Assembly: GCA_024213275.1 (NCBI GenBank)
Contig: JANAVG010000004.1
Location: forward strand, 65,759-129,758
DNA: 64,000 nucleotides
Direction: 5' to 3'
Origin: Rossellomorea sp. BNER
GTDB lineage: Bacteria; Bacillota; Bacilli; Bacillales; Bacillaceae_B
In this document: positions 45,214 to 53,774 of the stretch, piece after piece
Layout: each line of letters begins with the position of its first letter
How positions within the stretch are numbered: the first letter of the stretch is position 1
The notes under the pieces: generated by a model
Database searches by the model: none
Told to the model about the DNA's origin: nothing
What the model saw: the letters and a program-made list of their open reading frames with translations, nothing else
Position numbers and translations under genes: made by a program

Positions 45214-45873
45214 TCATCGAATGTGCTTGTGTGAGCCGTCACAGTTGGGCATCTTTTGTGAGAGACCACAAATGCAATCATTTAATCCCTTACCTTTGAG
45301 AATTCGCTGCATATTTTTTTCAATCCTCGACACTCGAGTTTTGGATTGTTTGGGCCCAGAAAAATAAAGGATGTATGCCCTTTGCCGTCCAGGAGTCAAT
45401 GCTTCAAAAGCAGTTTTCAAAGCAGGGGTCTCATTGAATTTATTTTGAAGTTCTTCAGGAATGGTGAATTCTTTATGCTTTTTAAGTTTCACTTCCAAAC
45501 CAGCTTTTTCAACTTTAATGGCTTCATAAATATATTCTTTCAAGATAGCTTCGATTTCAACTATTTCTTGAACATTGGTAAACCGAATCTGGCGCGCGGC
45601 CTGTACATTTTCTGTTTGTTGGATTAGAATCCCATGGGGATCCTGTATCAAGGCACCTTTGTGAAACAGAAGCGCACAATATTCTTTAAAACCATGTATT
45701 AAAACTATGTTTTTTTTCTCAAACGTGTAACAAGGATGCATCCACTTAAAATCTTCGGTCAACTCACAGTCAAGAACGATATTTCTCAACTTCTCATATT
45801 CTGCCTTCCACTTTGTGGCTTTACTTAAGTATTCATCAACCTTAGGATTCATTCTATTATTTCCATTTGTCAT
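45214..45873 (-). CDS. DUF1801/YdeI family protein with C-terminal CDGSH-type Fe-S motif
   Basis: 219 residues. The first 120 or so form a DUF1801-like fold (YTFEKKNIVLIHGFKEYCAL, LLFHKGALIQDPHGIL); a helical OmdA/YdeI region follows (LTPGRQRAYILYF, AKQSKTRVSRIE-type). The C-terminal tail has CICGLSQKMPNCDGSH, which fits the CDGSH [2Fe-2S] pattern C-x-C-x2-S-x3-P-x-C-D-G-S-H exactly. AAGGGTGA precedes the ATG. A role in redox or stress is plausible but not shown. Confidence 0.85.
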   Translation of the reverse strand: MTNGNNRMNPKVDEYLSKATKWKAEYEKLRNIVLDCELTEDFKWMHPCYTFEKKNIVLIHGFKEYCALLFHKGALIQDPHGILIQQTENVQAARQIRFTNVQEIVEIEAILKEYIYEAIKVEKAGLEVKLKKHKEFTIPEELQNKFNETPALKTAFEALTPGRQRAYILYFSGPKQSKTRVSRIEKNMQRILKGKGLNDCICGLSQKMPNCDGSHKHIR

Positions 45874-45967
45874 TTTCGTTTCACCCTTATTGTTTATTCA
45901 TAATGGTTTAAGTATATATAAATACGTGAAATCGAACAAATTTAGCAACGTAGTTTAATCTAACGGG

Positions 45968-46066
45968 TTAACAACAGCGGAAGTCTTGAACTTTATCGTC
46001 CACGGTTGCCGCAGCTTTTTTAAGGCCATTCATGTAGAAATCTAGTGGTAGGCGACAGCCGTTCAT
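45968..46066 (-). CDS. Very small ORF, 32 codons, Cys-rich ending
   Basis: MNGCRLPLDFYMNGLKKAAA is followed by a short tail ending FRCC. AAGGATG lies about nine bases before the ATG. Composition is natural but no family is recognised. It may be a genuine small protein or the 3' end of a decayed gene next to the fragment at 46109. Confidence 0.3.
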   Translation of the reverse strand: MNGCRLPLDFYMNGLKKAAATVDDKVQDFRCC

Positions 46067-46108
46067 TTCACTACATCCTTAAAGCTTGCAGTTCTTCGGA
46101 CGTAGCGC

Positions 46109-46282
46109 TCACGATACGATATTTAGTGCAGCATATGAAATCGGAAGGATAACATGAAACCCGTAATCACCATAATCGTTAGCGAACGCATGAGTTAAAG
46201 CCGCACCAGTCATTAAAAAGAAGATACCAGCGTGCTTTTTTGTAATTTCTGTAATCTCTCTAATTGTGATAGAATCTCTCAT
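46109..46282 (-). pseudogene. Fragment of a small membrane protein (DoxX-like)
   Basis: 57 codons. EITEITKKHAGIFFLMTGAA is followed by LTHAFANDYGDYGFHVILP, then a hydrophobic end and a stop. The pattern resembles the last part of small DoxX-like or related membrane proteins; the upstream TM segments are missing. No good ribosome binding site. I treat it as a remnant. Confidence 0.35.
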
Positions 46283-46544
46283 CAATGAGTTCCACTACAA
46301 ACTAACCTCTTATTAGTTAGTCTATTTAAAATCTTTTTTTCAAATGGATTCTTTTTATCTATCGTAGGATCCTGGTTTTTGGGTTGTTTTTGATCAAACT
46401 TTATTTTCCAGAGCGAGAAGAGCATCTTTTATGATGGAATAAATGATTGAGTAAAGTGACAATTTTTGAAATAATTAGTATTAATCAATTAGCCAGTTAA
46501 TGGAATACTAGAAAATCTATAAAAAATTTAAAAGTTAATAGAGA

Positions 46545-47108
46545 GTGGGAAAATTAGTGGTGAAAGAATTTCCGATAATTGAAACAGAAAGATTAATTTT
46601 AAGGGAAGTAACTGCAGGGGATACCGGTGATATGTTGTTATATTTATCTGATAAGGAGGTTGTGAAATATACTGGGTTAGAACCTTTTCAAACAGTGGAT
46701 GACGTGTGGGATGAAATCAAATGGTATAACTCTATTTTCAAAGAAGGTACTGGCATCAGATGGGGAATTACACTAAAGAATGTGGGAAAGGTTATAGGAA
46801 GTTGCGGATTTCTTAATAGGGTTCCCAAACATTATCGAACGGAAGTTGGATTTGAATTAAGCAAAGATTACTGGGGGAAAGGATTAGCTAATGAAGCATT
46901 AGAGGCAGTTATTAAATATGGGTTTCATCACTATCAGTTGGAAAGAATAGAGGCATTGATAGAACCTGATAATCTCCCATCTCAAAAACTAGTAGAAAGA
47001 CAAGGGTTTAAGAAAGAAGGTTTACTTAGACATTACGAATATACTTGTGGCAAATTTGATGATTTATATATGTATTCACTTTTAAAAGAAGACATTAATA
47101 TTATTTAA
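46545..47108 (+). CDS. GNAT N-acetyltransferase (RimJ/RimL-like)
   Basis: 187 residues, predicted to transfer acetyl from acetyl-CoA to a small molecule or protein N-terminus. IIETERLILREVTAGD opens the fold; the CoA-binding loop WGKGLANEALEAVIKYGF is near residue 108, and NLPSQKLVERQGFKKEGLL near 145. Start is unsure: GTG 46545, or GTG 46557/46560, with only weak ribosome binding sites. Followed by a terminator. Confidence 0.9.
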   Translation: MGKLVVKEFPIIETERLILREVTAGDTGDMLLYLSDKEVVKYTGLEPFQTVDDVWDEIKWYNSIFKEGTGIRWGITLKNVGKVIGSCGFLNRVPKHYRTEVGFELSKDYWGKGLANEALEAVIKYGFHHYQLERIEALIEPDNLPSQKLVERQGFKKEGLLRHYEYTCGKFDDLYMYSLLKEDINII

Positions 47109-47266
47109 GGAAAGTTAAGTGTGTGAACTAACTTAAATTGTAATCTGCCACCTCCTCATGCAACTAATTTTATGCACTACAAAAATCAAAAGTTAGATGT
47201 TTAATGTTCATAAAGTTGTTCAAGAAAGGGTCAAAGTCTTTAAAGTTATTCCCTCTCATAATAAAT

Positions 47267-47306
47267 AAGCTGATGAGTTTGCATTTATAACTCATCAGCT
47301 TACCTT
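47267..47306 (+). terminator. Terminator after the GNAT gene
   Basis: AAGCTGATGAGTT (47267-47279) pairs with AACTCATCAGCTT (47289-47301), followed by ACCTTTTT. Confidence 0.88.
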
Positions 47307-47342
47307 TTTAATATCTACAATTTAGATAAAAGACATCATGAT

Positions 47343-47747
47343 TTATATAGATGTCTTTTTCATTTTGTTAGCCAGGTCAACTATACGTGTTTGATTCAAT
47401 TCATCTAAAAGCTTTTCCTCGGCTGATTCGATCGCCTTCTGAATTAAACAATCAGGATTATGACTGAGACAATAATCAAAAATAGGCGTCAAACCTTCAA
47501 TAGATTTTATAACATCAAGTAATGAAAGTTCTTCCCAACCAGGTTTTAATTTATAGCCACCATTTGCACCTGAGACAGATTCAACCATACCCGACTTTAC
47601 TAACTTTGTTAGTATTTTAGATAAATAGGTCGTTGACACTTCTTGGCGTTCAGCTAATTTTGCCACACCAATATGCTGATCAGGGGGATTAGCAGCTAAA
47701 AATACCATGGTGTGGAGAGCATAGTTCGTTGCTTTTGTTAACTTCAT
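47343..47747 (-). CDS. Rrf2 family transcription regulator
   Basis: 134 residues. The winged helix (LTKATNYALHTMVFLAANPP, VSTTYLSKILTKLVKSGMVE, ANGGYKL) is followed by a dimerisation helix and only two Cys in DYCLSHNPDCLI. The latter pattern differs from the three-Cys Fe-S sensors, and fits thiol-redox or CymR/YwnA-like members. AAGGGGTAA precedes the ATG. It lies 250 bases downstream of a DoxX gene on the same strand, a pairing common in Bacillota, so it may control doxX. Confidence 0.9.
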   Translation of the reverse strand: MKLTKATNYALHTMVFLAANPPDQHIGVAKLAERQEVSTTYLSKILTKLVKSGMVESVSGANGGYKLKPGWEELSLLDVIKSIEGLTPIFDYCLSHNPDCLIQKAIESAEEKLLDELNQTRIVDLANKMKKTSI

Positions 47748-47898
47748 ATTATTACCCCTTTAGCAGACTTAATGTATCTATGATATCTACTTAGGATATT
47801 TATGTCAAATACTAGGATTTATTCAACAAACGAGCCAGATTGTGGAGTAAGATGAATGGGACGTTATATCCTGACTACCGAAAGATAATAACCTAAAA

Positions 47899-47928
47899 AG
47901 GTTAACCAAAGGAATATCTGGTTAACCT
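47899..47928 (-). terminator. Terminator of the DoxX gene
   Basis: AGGTTAACCA and TGGTTAACCT flank a 10-base loop; on the minus strand a TTTTT follows the stem. Confidence 0.8.
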
Positions 47929-47997
47929 CATAATTTGAGAGCGCTTGGGAATTTATTCTTCATCTTACCAATCTCGGCTTATGTCCATACTAGTCTA

Positions 47998-48438
47998 TTA
48001 CTGCAATCCGGCCAAAATAACAGCTGTAAAAAATATGATTTGTAAAATCGTTCGAGGGAAAAGGGGAGTACTTGGTCTTCCGCCAATAGTGATCCCTTTT
48101 CGTGCAGCGCGAATGTTAGCTGGGAACATAACAACAAGTAAGAATGCCAAACCGACTGAAGCAAAACTTGAAGTGATAGGAATCAACAGACCTATGGCGC
48201 CAGCGATTTCGATTATTCCAGTAATGGTCACGATGACACCTGGCTTTGGTAGAGCTGGAGGTACCATTTTGATAAGATCTGGACGTCTCTTTCCCCAATG
48301 AGCCGATGCCGTAAATAAAAACATTAAAGCAACAGCGATTCGTAAAGAAGTTTCCCAACTATCAAAATAAGAAAGTCCGAAAAAACCGGTCAAGCGAAAA
48401 ATCAAGAATGAACCAATTAATAGGATAAATGGAGCCAT
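47998..48438 (-). CDS. DoxX family membrane protein
   Basis: 146 residues, four TM segments, DoxX pattern LRIAVALMFLFTASAHWGK and IIEIAGAIGLLIPITSSFAS. The family is often linked with thiol or quinone redox balance, but the biochemical role of this member is not known. GGGAGGAAA precedes the ATG. Neighbours are an Rrf2 regulator downstream and a Vat-type transferase gene upstream, on the same strand. Confidence 0.9.
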   Translation of the reverse strand: MAPFILLIGSFLIFRLTGFFGLSYFDSWETSLRIAVALMFLFTASAHWGKRRPDLIKMVPPALPKPGVIVTITGIIEIAGAIGLLIPITSSFASVGLAFLLVVMFPANIRAARKGITIGGRPSTPLFPRTILQIIFFTAVILAGLQ

Positions 48439-48528
48439 TCGTATTTCCTCCCTTATTGAAAACCTTTGGTAATCATTAAATACAAAATAACGACAGGTAA
48501 TAAAGTATTCTCGGAAGTTGTTACTATG

Positions 48529-49182
48529 TCATATTTTATTTTTTAAATTCCTTAGATTCTCTATATCTCCATTTACTATCACATCAATATGAGCAGAAAT
48601 AATACCAATATCTAAATCCCACCATTTAATTTCTAGCAATTCGTTAATCATTTTTTCTGAGAAACGATTTTTAAGTTTCTTTGCAGGATTTCCCCCAACG
48701 ATCGTGTAAGGTTCCACATCCTGTGTAATAACCGATTTAGCTGCTACAATTGCACCGTTCCCTATTTTTACTCCAGGCATAATGACAGTATCCATTCCAA
48801 TCCAAACATCATTTCCAATTATGGTATCACCTTTAAACGGCAACTGATCTAACGTTGGCGTATATTTCTCCCAACCGTGTCCGAAAATATTGAACGGGTA
48901 GGTTGAAAAACCATCCATTCTATGATTAGCTCCATTCATAATAAACGTTACACCGGGTGCTATAGCACAAAATTTCCCTATAATAAGTCTGTCTCCGAAG
49001 AACTCGTAGTGATATAACACATGATCTTCAAAGGATTCACCATTTCTTGCATCGTAATATGAGTATTCACCCACAATAATGTTTGGTCTAGTAATTGTAT
49101 TTTTAATAAATTGCACAACATGATTTCCTTCAATCGGATATTTAGCTTTAGGATTTGGCCCATGTTGCTTATTTGATTCCAT
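48529..49182 (-). CDS. Vat-type xenobiotic O-acetyltransferase (streptogramin A family)
   Basis: Hexapeptide-repeat left-handed beta-helix acetyltransferase, 217 residues. [13 protein letters not shown] opens it, as in Vat enzymes, and [34 protein letters not shown] and [20 protein letters not shown] follow. The last two contain the catalytic His (NHRMDG) and acetyl-CoA-binding turns of the CatB/Vat group. GAAAGGAAG precedes the ATG. Such genes give streptogramin A resistance in several Gram-positive bacteria; activity of this copy cannot be told from sequence. Composition is similar to its neighbours. Confidence 0.9.
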   Translation of the reverse strand: MESNKQHGPNPKAKYPIEGNHVVQFIKNTITRPNIIVGEYSYYDARNGESFEDHVLYHYEFFGDRLIIGKFCAIAPGVTFIMNGANHRMDGFSTYPFNIFGHGWEKYTPTLDQLPFKGDTIIGNDVWIGMDTVIMPGVKIGNGAIVAAKSVITQDVEPYTIVGGNPAKKLKNRFSEKMINELLEIKWWDLDIGIISAHIDVIVNGDIENLRNLKNKI

Positions 49183-49404
49183 AGAGATCCACTTCCTTTC
49201 AGAGTTTTTATAATAAACTTAGCCGACCTATCTTATTGCATTCCTCAGCGAACCAAATGGCACCTCGGATCCTAAAACAATTCCATGTGGCTCCGCCTTT
49301 TGTGTGGGAATTGAATATTCTGTAATTTCAAGAATGCTCTTGAAAATTTTTTTATGAAACCATTTCTATTTTGGATTCTATAATAGAAAACATTCATTAT
49401 ATAG

Positions 49405-49436
49405 GTCACTTAACTAATTAGCTAAGTGGTCTATTT
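49405..49436 (-). terminator. Probable terminator downstream of the gene at 49439
   Basis: AGGTCACTTA and TAAGTGGTCT form a hairpin around CTAATTAGC. T-richness is weak, so this is a modest call. Confidence 0.5.
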
Positions 49437-49438
49437 GA

Positions 49439-49936
49439 TTATGACAAGTTCTCTTCTAATTGAATAATTTTTTTAATGATTTCTTCTCGTTTCATTTCTT
49501 CTAAAGGAAGAAACCTTGGCGGCGCTGGCAAGTTAAACTCAATATGTGAATGAGATAGCTCAAACAGTAAAGTTCCTATCTTATCTTTATGTTGATTTTC
49601 AATCACAATCCAAAACACGCGTTTTTCATGATGAGGTGTGCCCCATTTAGCCTTTTCCATTGAATTTCTAAAATGTAGACACTCTCCAATAACAAAGTCA
49701 TCCTCTTTCGTTTTTTCTGTAGATCGAAACCCATTTTCTTTTATTAGTTTCCAAATTGGTGGAATAAGTTTATCTAAATACATGCCGTATGTTGCATCTG
49801 CATATTCCGGAAAAAGCTGTTCAAGCTCTTTGATATTCCTGTTCAGTACTCCTTTCCAGTGGTCTTTTATATAAGTAAAGAGTACTTCACCTAACTCATA
49901 GATTGTCATCTGCGGTTGAATATTTGCTGTTTTCAT
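49439..49936 (-). CDS. Protein of unknown function, 165 residues
   Basis: Soluble protein with a helical N-terminal half (IYELGEVLFTYIKDHWKGVL, LFPEYADATYGMYLDKLIPP) and a mixed C-terminal half (RVFWIVIENQHKDKIGTLLF, HIEFNLPAPPRFLPLEEMKR). No signal, TM or catalytic motif is visible, and I do not recognise the family. GGAGGG precedes the ATG, so it is a real gene. It has its own probable terminator. Confidence 0.65.
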   Translation of the reverse strand: MKTANIQPQMTIYELGEVLFTYIKDHWKGVLNRNIKELEQLFPEYADATYGMYLDKLIPPIWKLIKENGFRSTEKTKEDDFVIGECLHFRNSMEKAKWGTPHHEKRVFWIVIENQHKDKIGTLLFELSHSHIEFNLPAPPRFLPLEEMKREEIIKKIIQLEENLS

Positions 49937-50085
49937 ATGAATCCCTCCATATTTTTTATCTTACAAATCAAGCTTACAACATTAAAGCCAATTCTAAAGT
50001 TTTTAGAAAAAATGGCTGAATTTACAGTGTCTAATTTGATAAACTTTACATTCAAGTACAGTTGTTAAATATAGGAGTGTGCTCA

Positions 50086-50769
50086 TTGAAAAAAATAAGA
50101 CCTATAGATATTGCTAAAAAATTAAAGATTAGTACAAGCACTTTAAGAAGCTTTGAAGAAAGAGGAATTGTGCCGAAACCTGAACGGTCATCTACTGGTT
50201 ATAGGATATATATAGAGGAACATGTAGCCTATTTTGAGTGTATTGTAGCTATGTCTCCTGGGTTTGGAATGGACATAACCTCAGCTGTTCTAAAAAAGTT
50301 GCAACGAAAAGAACTAGACGCTGCTCTTTGGATAATAAATAAAGCGCAAGTAGCTAATTATGAAGACAAAATTATTATTGAACAAGTGAATAAACACCTG
50401 GAAAACTTGACTCATGAACACTCTATGACTACCGGAGAAGTGTCACTTCAGACCAATATACCTACATCAACTCTTCGATATTGGGAGAAGGAAGGATATG
50501 TTAATTCAAAGAGAGGTGAAAATAATTATCGCTACTTTAATTCATATCAGTTTATTAAAATTTTATTAATGAAGCTTACACAAAACGCTGTGTATTCACA
50601 CGGAATTATTCAATTAAAAAAATTTATTAGAAATTTGGAGGAATACGATATTGAAGGGGCAAAAAGCATTGTCGAGGAGTGCCAACAGCATTTGAATAAA
50701 CGTAATCAAGAACAGTTACATGGGTTATATTTTTTGTATCGATTATGTGCAAAGTTAGGGTTAAAATAA
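50086..50769 (+). CDS. MerR-type regulator with two helix-turn-helix domains
   Basis: 227 residues carrying two MerR-like winged domains in tandem. The first, near 5-65, has IAKKLKISTSTLRSFEERG and PKPERSSTGYRIYIEEHVA; the second, near 112-175, has TTGEVSLQTNIPTSTLRYWE and KEGYVNSKRGENNYRYFNSY. A coiled-coil-like helix (about 70-110) links them. TTG start at 50086 six bases after AGGAGTG. No Cys cluster for metal sensing is seen. A single protein with two DNA-binding heads may bridge two sites; target unknown. Confidence 0.8.
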   Translation: MKKIRPIDIAKKLKISTSTLRSFEERGIVPKPERSSTGYRIYIEEHVAYFECIVAMSPGFGMDITSAVLKKLQRKELDAALWIINKAQVANYEDKIIIEQVNKHLENLTHEHSMTTGEVSLQTNIPTSTLRYWEKEGYVNSKRGENNYRYFNSYQFIKILLMKLTQNAVYSHGIIQLKKFIRNLEEYDIEGAKSIVEECQQHLNKRNQEQLHGLYFLYRLCAKLGLK

Positions 50770-50906
50770 CAAAGAAAATATTAATATAGATAATCGTCAT
50801 CAATAATTCACACCTTTATTTATTTTAATTTAATACAGTTATAAGTTTTTATTCAAGAAAAGAGTGCGTTAATTGAATAACCATCTTCAGCAATCGGGCA
50901 GGATTG

Positions 50907-51380
50907 ATGAATAACACAAAAGGGGGAGTTTTCATCAAATATTATATTCATATTTTGATTGTTACCCTGTTTCTTGTCGGTTGTTCAGATAGTCGAGATT
51001 CCGTTATTTTTGAAAAGCTAGAGGTACCAGAAGAAGGGGACGCTCCAGTATCAACTCTTTTAAATAGAGAAGAAATGACAAATCAAAGTTTACGTTACAC
51101 TAATACAAGAATTGATGATGCTGGCGAAGAAGTAGCGAGAAAATCTGTTGCAGATCGTTTTTCTATGTTGAATGACCACTTTTCTTCTGGGATAGTCGAT
51201 ATTATCGATTCAGAAGGTGATAAATACCGTGCCATTTATATAGGTAACGATAATACGGTGAATTATATTCTGAACAACAGCCAAAGAAATGAGTATGAAG
51301 AAGAAGTGTTAGAACTATATGAGGAAATGAATAAAACTAACAAAAAAACGCCATATATCAACTTTTCCGCAGTCGTATAG
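50907..51380 (+). CDS. Small lipoprotein of unknown function
   Basis: About 157 residues. The hydrophobic segment YIHILIVTLFLVGC ends in a lipobox Cys, followed by a Glu/Asp-rich mature part with DSVIFEKLEVPEEGD and YRAIYIGNDNTVNYIL. The called ATG 50907 follows AGGATTG; a stronger GGGGGAG at 50921-50927 lies before ATC 50934, which would begin the signal directly and looks like a lost ATG. Function unknown. Directly downstream is a truncated gene. Confidence 0.65.
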   Translation: MNNTKGGVFIKYYIHILIVTLFLVGCSDSRDSVIFEKLEVPEEGDAPVSTLLNREEMTNQSLRYTNTRIDDAGEEVARKSVADRFSMLNDHFSSGIVDIIDSEGDKYRAIYIGNDNTVNYILNNSQRNEYEEEVLELYEEMNKTNKKTPYINFSAVV

Positions 51381-51396
51381 TAAGCGTGTTCCAAAA

Positions 51397-51741
51397 ATGG
51401 GGGAAGAATGGATTATTGATGGTAACTATGGTGGGACGATGGAGATTAGACTTAATGCAGCCGATACAATCATCTTTTTGGATATTCATAGAGCAATATG
51501 CATTTATCGTGCATTTAAGAGAATGATACAATATCGAAATAAAACGAGACCAGATATGGGAGAAGGTTGCGAAGAAAGGTTTGATTTTCAGTTTTTTAAA
51601 TGGATATGGGAATATCCAAAAACGAAAAGACCCGAAATTTTTAAAAGACTTGAACAATTGTCTAATGATAAACAAGTTATTATCTTAACATCACTAAAAG
51701 AAGTTCATCAATTTTTAAAAAAAGTACAATTTAAACCTTAA
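51397..51741 (+). pseudogene. Truncated DNA topology modulation (FlaR-like) P-loop protein
   Basis: 114 codons matching the C-terminal two thirds of FlaR/topology-modulation kinases: EEWIIDGNYGGTMEIRLNAA, IYRAFKRMIQYRNKTRPDMG and WIWEYPKTKRPEI. The N-terminal part, including Walker A, is absent, replaced by the end of the lipoprotein gene. An ATG with a weak upstream site exists, but without the P-loop the fold is incomplete, so I call it a remnant. Confidence 0.75.
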
Positions 51742-51951
51742 TTTAAGATTTTTTAACAGATCTTTGATTTTCAAGAATAGGGAGCATACCAGAGTAAAGA
51801 AAGTGCCTTTTTCTTGTCTATTAAGGGTTCTCACGGTTCGATAATTGGGAATTGTCTGCGATTGTTGAATAACTTGCGTATAAAAAAGGCTCTCCTTGAA
51901 CATAATAGTGTCTAGATTAATTGATTAATAACATAGGAGAGTGAAAGAATA

Positions 51952-52766
51952 ATGTTATTATCAGAAGCTTGGGAAAAGTATCAACTAGATAAAAAAATTG
52001 AGGGATATTCCCCACTAACATTAAAAACATATTGTTTTCAATATAATCTCTTATTGCGATTTTTCGGTGATATTGATATGAATGAACTTACTTCTGAGAA
52101 ATTAATAGAGTACCTAATTCATGCAGGAGAACACTTAAAGCCTTCTAGTTTAGGTCACAGGGTTCGTTGTATTAAATCACTATTCAAATGGACACATGAT
52201 GAAGGATTTATTCTTAAAAACCCTTCTGAGAAATTAAAAGAGCCGAAATTAGGCAAAAGAATTCCAAAATTTCTATCAGAACTAGAGATTGAACATCTTA
52301 GGGAAGGATGTCATACTTCGATGGAGAATGCGTTATTTGAATTTATGTATTCTAATTAAATCGTGATGATATTAATTTCGCAACGAATTCAGTCATTGTA
52401 CATGGGAAAGGTGATAAAGAAAGGGAAGTGTACTTTAATACCCGTTGCTTCATTTGGTTAAAAAGGTATCTAGATGAGCTGAATGATGAAGATTCCTGTT
52501 TGTTTATTACGGAAAGAAGGTCAAATAGGTATATGAGCATTGATAATCTGAGATATATTATCAAACGCATATCGAATCGTGCTGGGATAAAAAAGAGTAT
52601 ACATCCTCCTCAATTACGACACAGCTATGCTACACATATGATTAATAACGGTGCGCCACTTGAAGTGATCCAGAGCTTGCTTGGTCATGAGAAGAGCGAG
52701 ACCACAAAAATATATGCTCAGCTAAGTGGAAAGTTGAGACACGATTTTTATAGTAAATATTTTTGA
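51952..52766 (+). pseudogene. Tyrosine recombinase/integrase broken by a deletion
   Basis: Two parts of one XerC/D-like integrase. The N-terminal SAM-like core-binding domain and start of the catalytic domain run from ATG 51952 to a stop at 52357-52359 (FEFMYSN). The catalytic remainder continues in another frame from about 52360 with NRDDINFATNSVIVHGKGDK and HPPQLRHSYATHMINNGAPL, and ends with LGHEKSETTKIYAQLS including the Tyr nucleophile. Comparison with the family indicates about 28 bases lost, taking the first catalytic Arg. GGAGAGTG precedes the start. A dead integrase. Confidence 0.85.
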
Positions 52767-53001
52767 AAGCTATTTAAATTAAACTTTAACTGAAATCGAG
52801 TCACGTATATAAAAAGTCTTCTCCATTTAAAGTAGAGTTTCTTTATAAACCATGACCAAATACTTATAATTAAATCGAACTGTCCATACTAGTGAAATAA
52901 AGGGATAAGATTAATCGGGGTGTAATTGCATACTTACTTTATCTTGTATGAGGTTCAAACAAAGAAATGATTTTAGAAATCGTTCAGGAGGTCAAAGTAA
53001 A

Positions 53002-53427
53002 ATGAAAAGAGTTTATTTAGCTAGTCCTTTTTTTAACGATAAAGAGATTGGTTATTTGGAACAGGTTGAGGAGATTTTAGCGGAAAAGGATTTGAAAGTA
53101 TTCTCACCGATGAGAAAGCCAATAGCCGAAAATGTCGAGGTTGGTTCACGCCAATGGTCAATTGAAACATTTATGGATGATATAAAACACATTAAGTGGG
53201 CAGAAATCGTTGTAGGTATCTATCATGGCAACTATTCTGACAGTGGAACAGCATGGGAACTTGGTTATGCTTATGCTACTGACAAACCTGTTATTTTAGT
53301 TCATGTCGGTGAAAACAGTAATTTAATGGTGCATGAAGGTGCACATGCAAATATCACTTTAGAGGAACTTAAAGAATATGACTTTGACGAGTTAACTAGT
53401 TCTTTCTATACAGGTGAAATGCTCTAA
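53002..53427 (+). CDS. Nucleoside 2-deoxyribosyltransferase-like protein
   Basis: 141 residues. VYLASPFFNDKEIG opens the Rossmann-like fold; the family's catalytic Glu is seen in SDSGTAWELGYAYA, preceded by WAEIVVGIYHGN with the substrate-binding Asp/Asn-rich turn. These transfer deoxyribose between bases in nucleoside salvage. AGGAGGTC precedes ATG 53002; a longer in-frame start at 52948 lacks a site. Stands alone. Confidence 0.88.
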   Translation: MKRVYLASPFFNDKEIGYLEQVEEILAEKDLKVFSPMRKPIAENVEVGSRQWSIETFMDDIKHIKWAEIVVGIYHGNYSDSGTAWELGYAYATDKPVILVHVGENSNLMVHEGAHANITLEELKEYDFDELTSSFYTGEML

Positions 53428-53459
53428 AAGGCTAAATTGAAAAAGCCTATATGTGGTCC

Positions 53460-53499
53460 AGTCAGGATTCTTGGAATTTAACTTCCGAGAATCCTGACT
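53460..53499. repeat. Inverted repeat after the deoxyribosyltransferase gene
   Basis: AGTCAGGATTCT and AGAATCCTGACT pair across GGAATTTAACTTCC. Long stem, but no T-run follows on the plus strand. Probably a structured 3' end. Confidence 0.7.
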
Positions 53500-53540
53500 T
53501 AAGGTAAATGTACAAAAAGAAATATGTTATTCTTGTTACG

Positions 53541-53600
53541 AAGGGCGCGTTTATTTAGGAACGCGTCTTTTTCTTTTATAGGACCATATTGTTGAACAAC
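53541..53600. repeat. Dispersed GGCGC-type palindrome, copy 4
   Basis: GGGCGCGTTTATTTAGGAACG then CGTCTTTTTC and a TATTGTTGAACAA tail. Same family as 42383 and 56395; may act as a terminator for the upstream gene. Confidence 0.7.
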
Positions 53601-53725
53601 GCCTATATATCTAGGTTATAGTTTAGAAGAGATTGTGAAATTTTGTACTTAAAGTAACGAAGCAGGATAGTTTAACTGTAGTTTTACAAAAAAGATTGAT
53701 CATTTAGAATAAAGTTTGATAAAAA

Positions 53726-53762
53726 TAACCTCTTTGGATTCTTATCCGTAAGAGGTTATTTA
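53726..53762. terminator. Terminator-like hairpin
   Basis: AATAACCTCTT and AAGAGGTTATT flank a 15-base loop, with T-rich ends on the minus strand. Ends the operon of the genes at 53775 and 54404. Confidence 0.8.
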
Positions 53763-53774
53763 TAGTTATGCTTT

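Noticed and set aside
52428-52766. Separate short integrase as an active gene
   Set aside because: It lacks the first catalytic Arg and the N-terminal domain and follows the N-terminal part in another frame; it is part of one broken gene.
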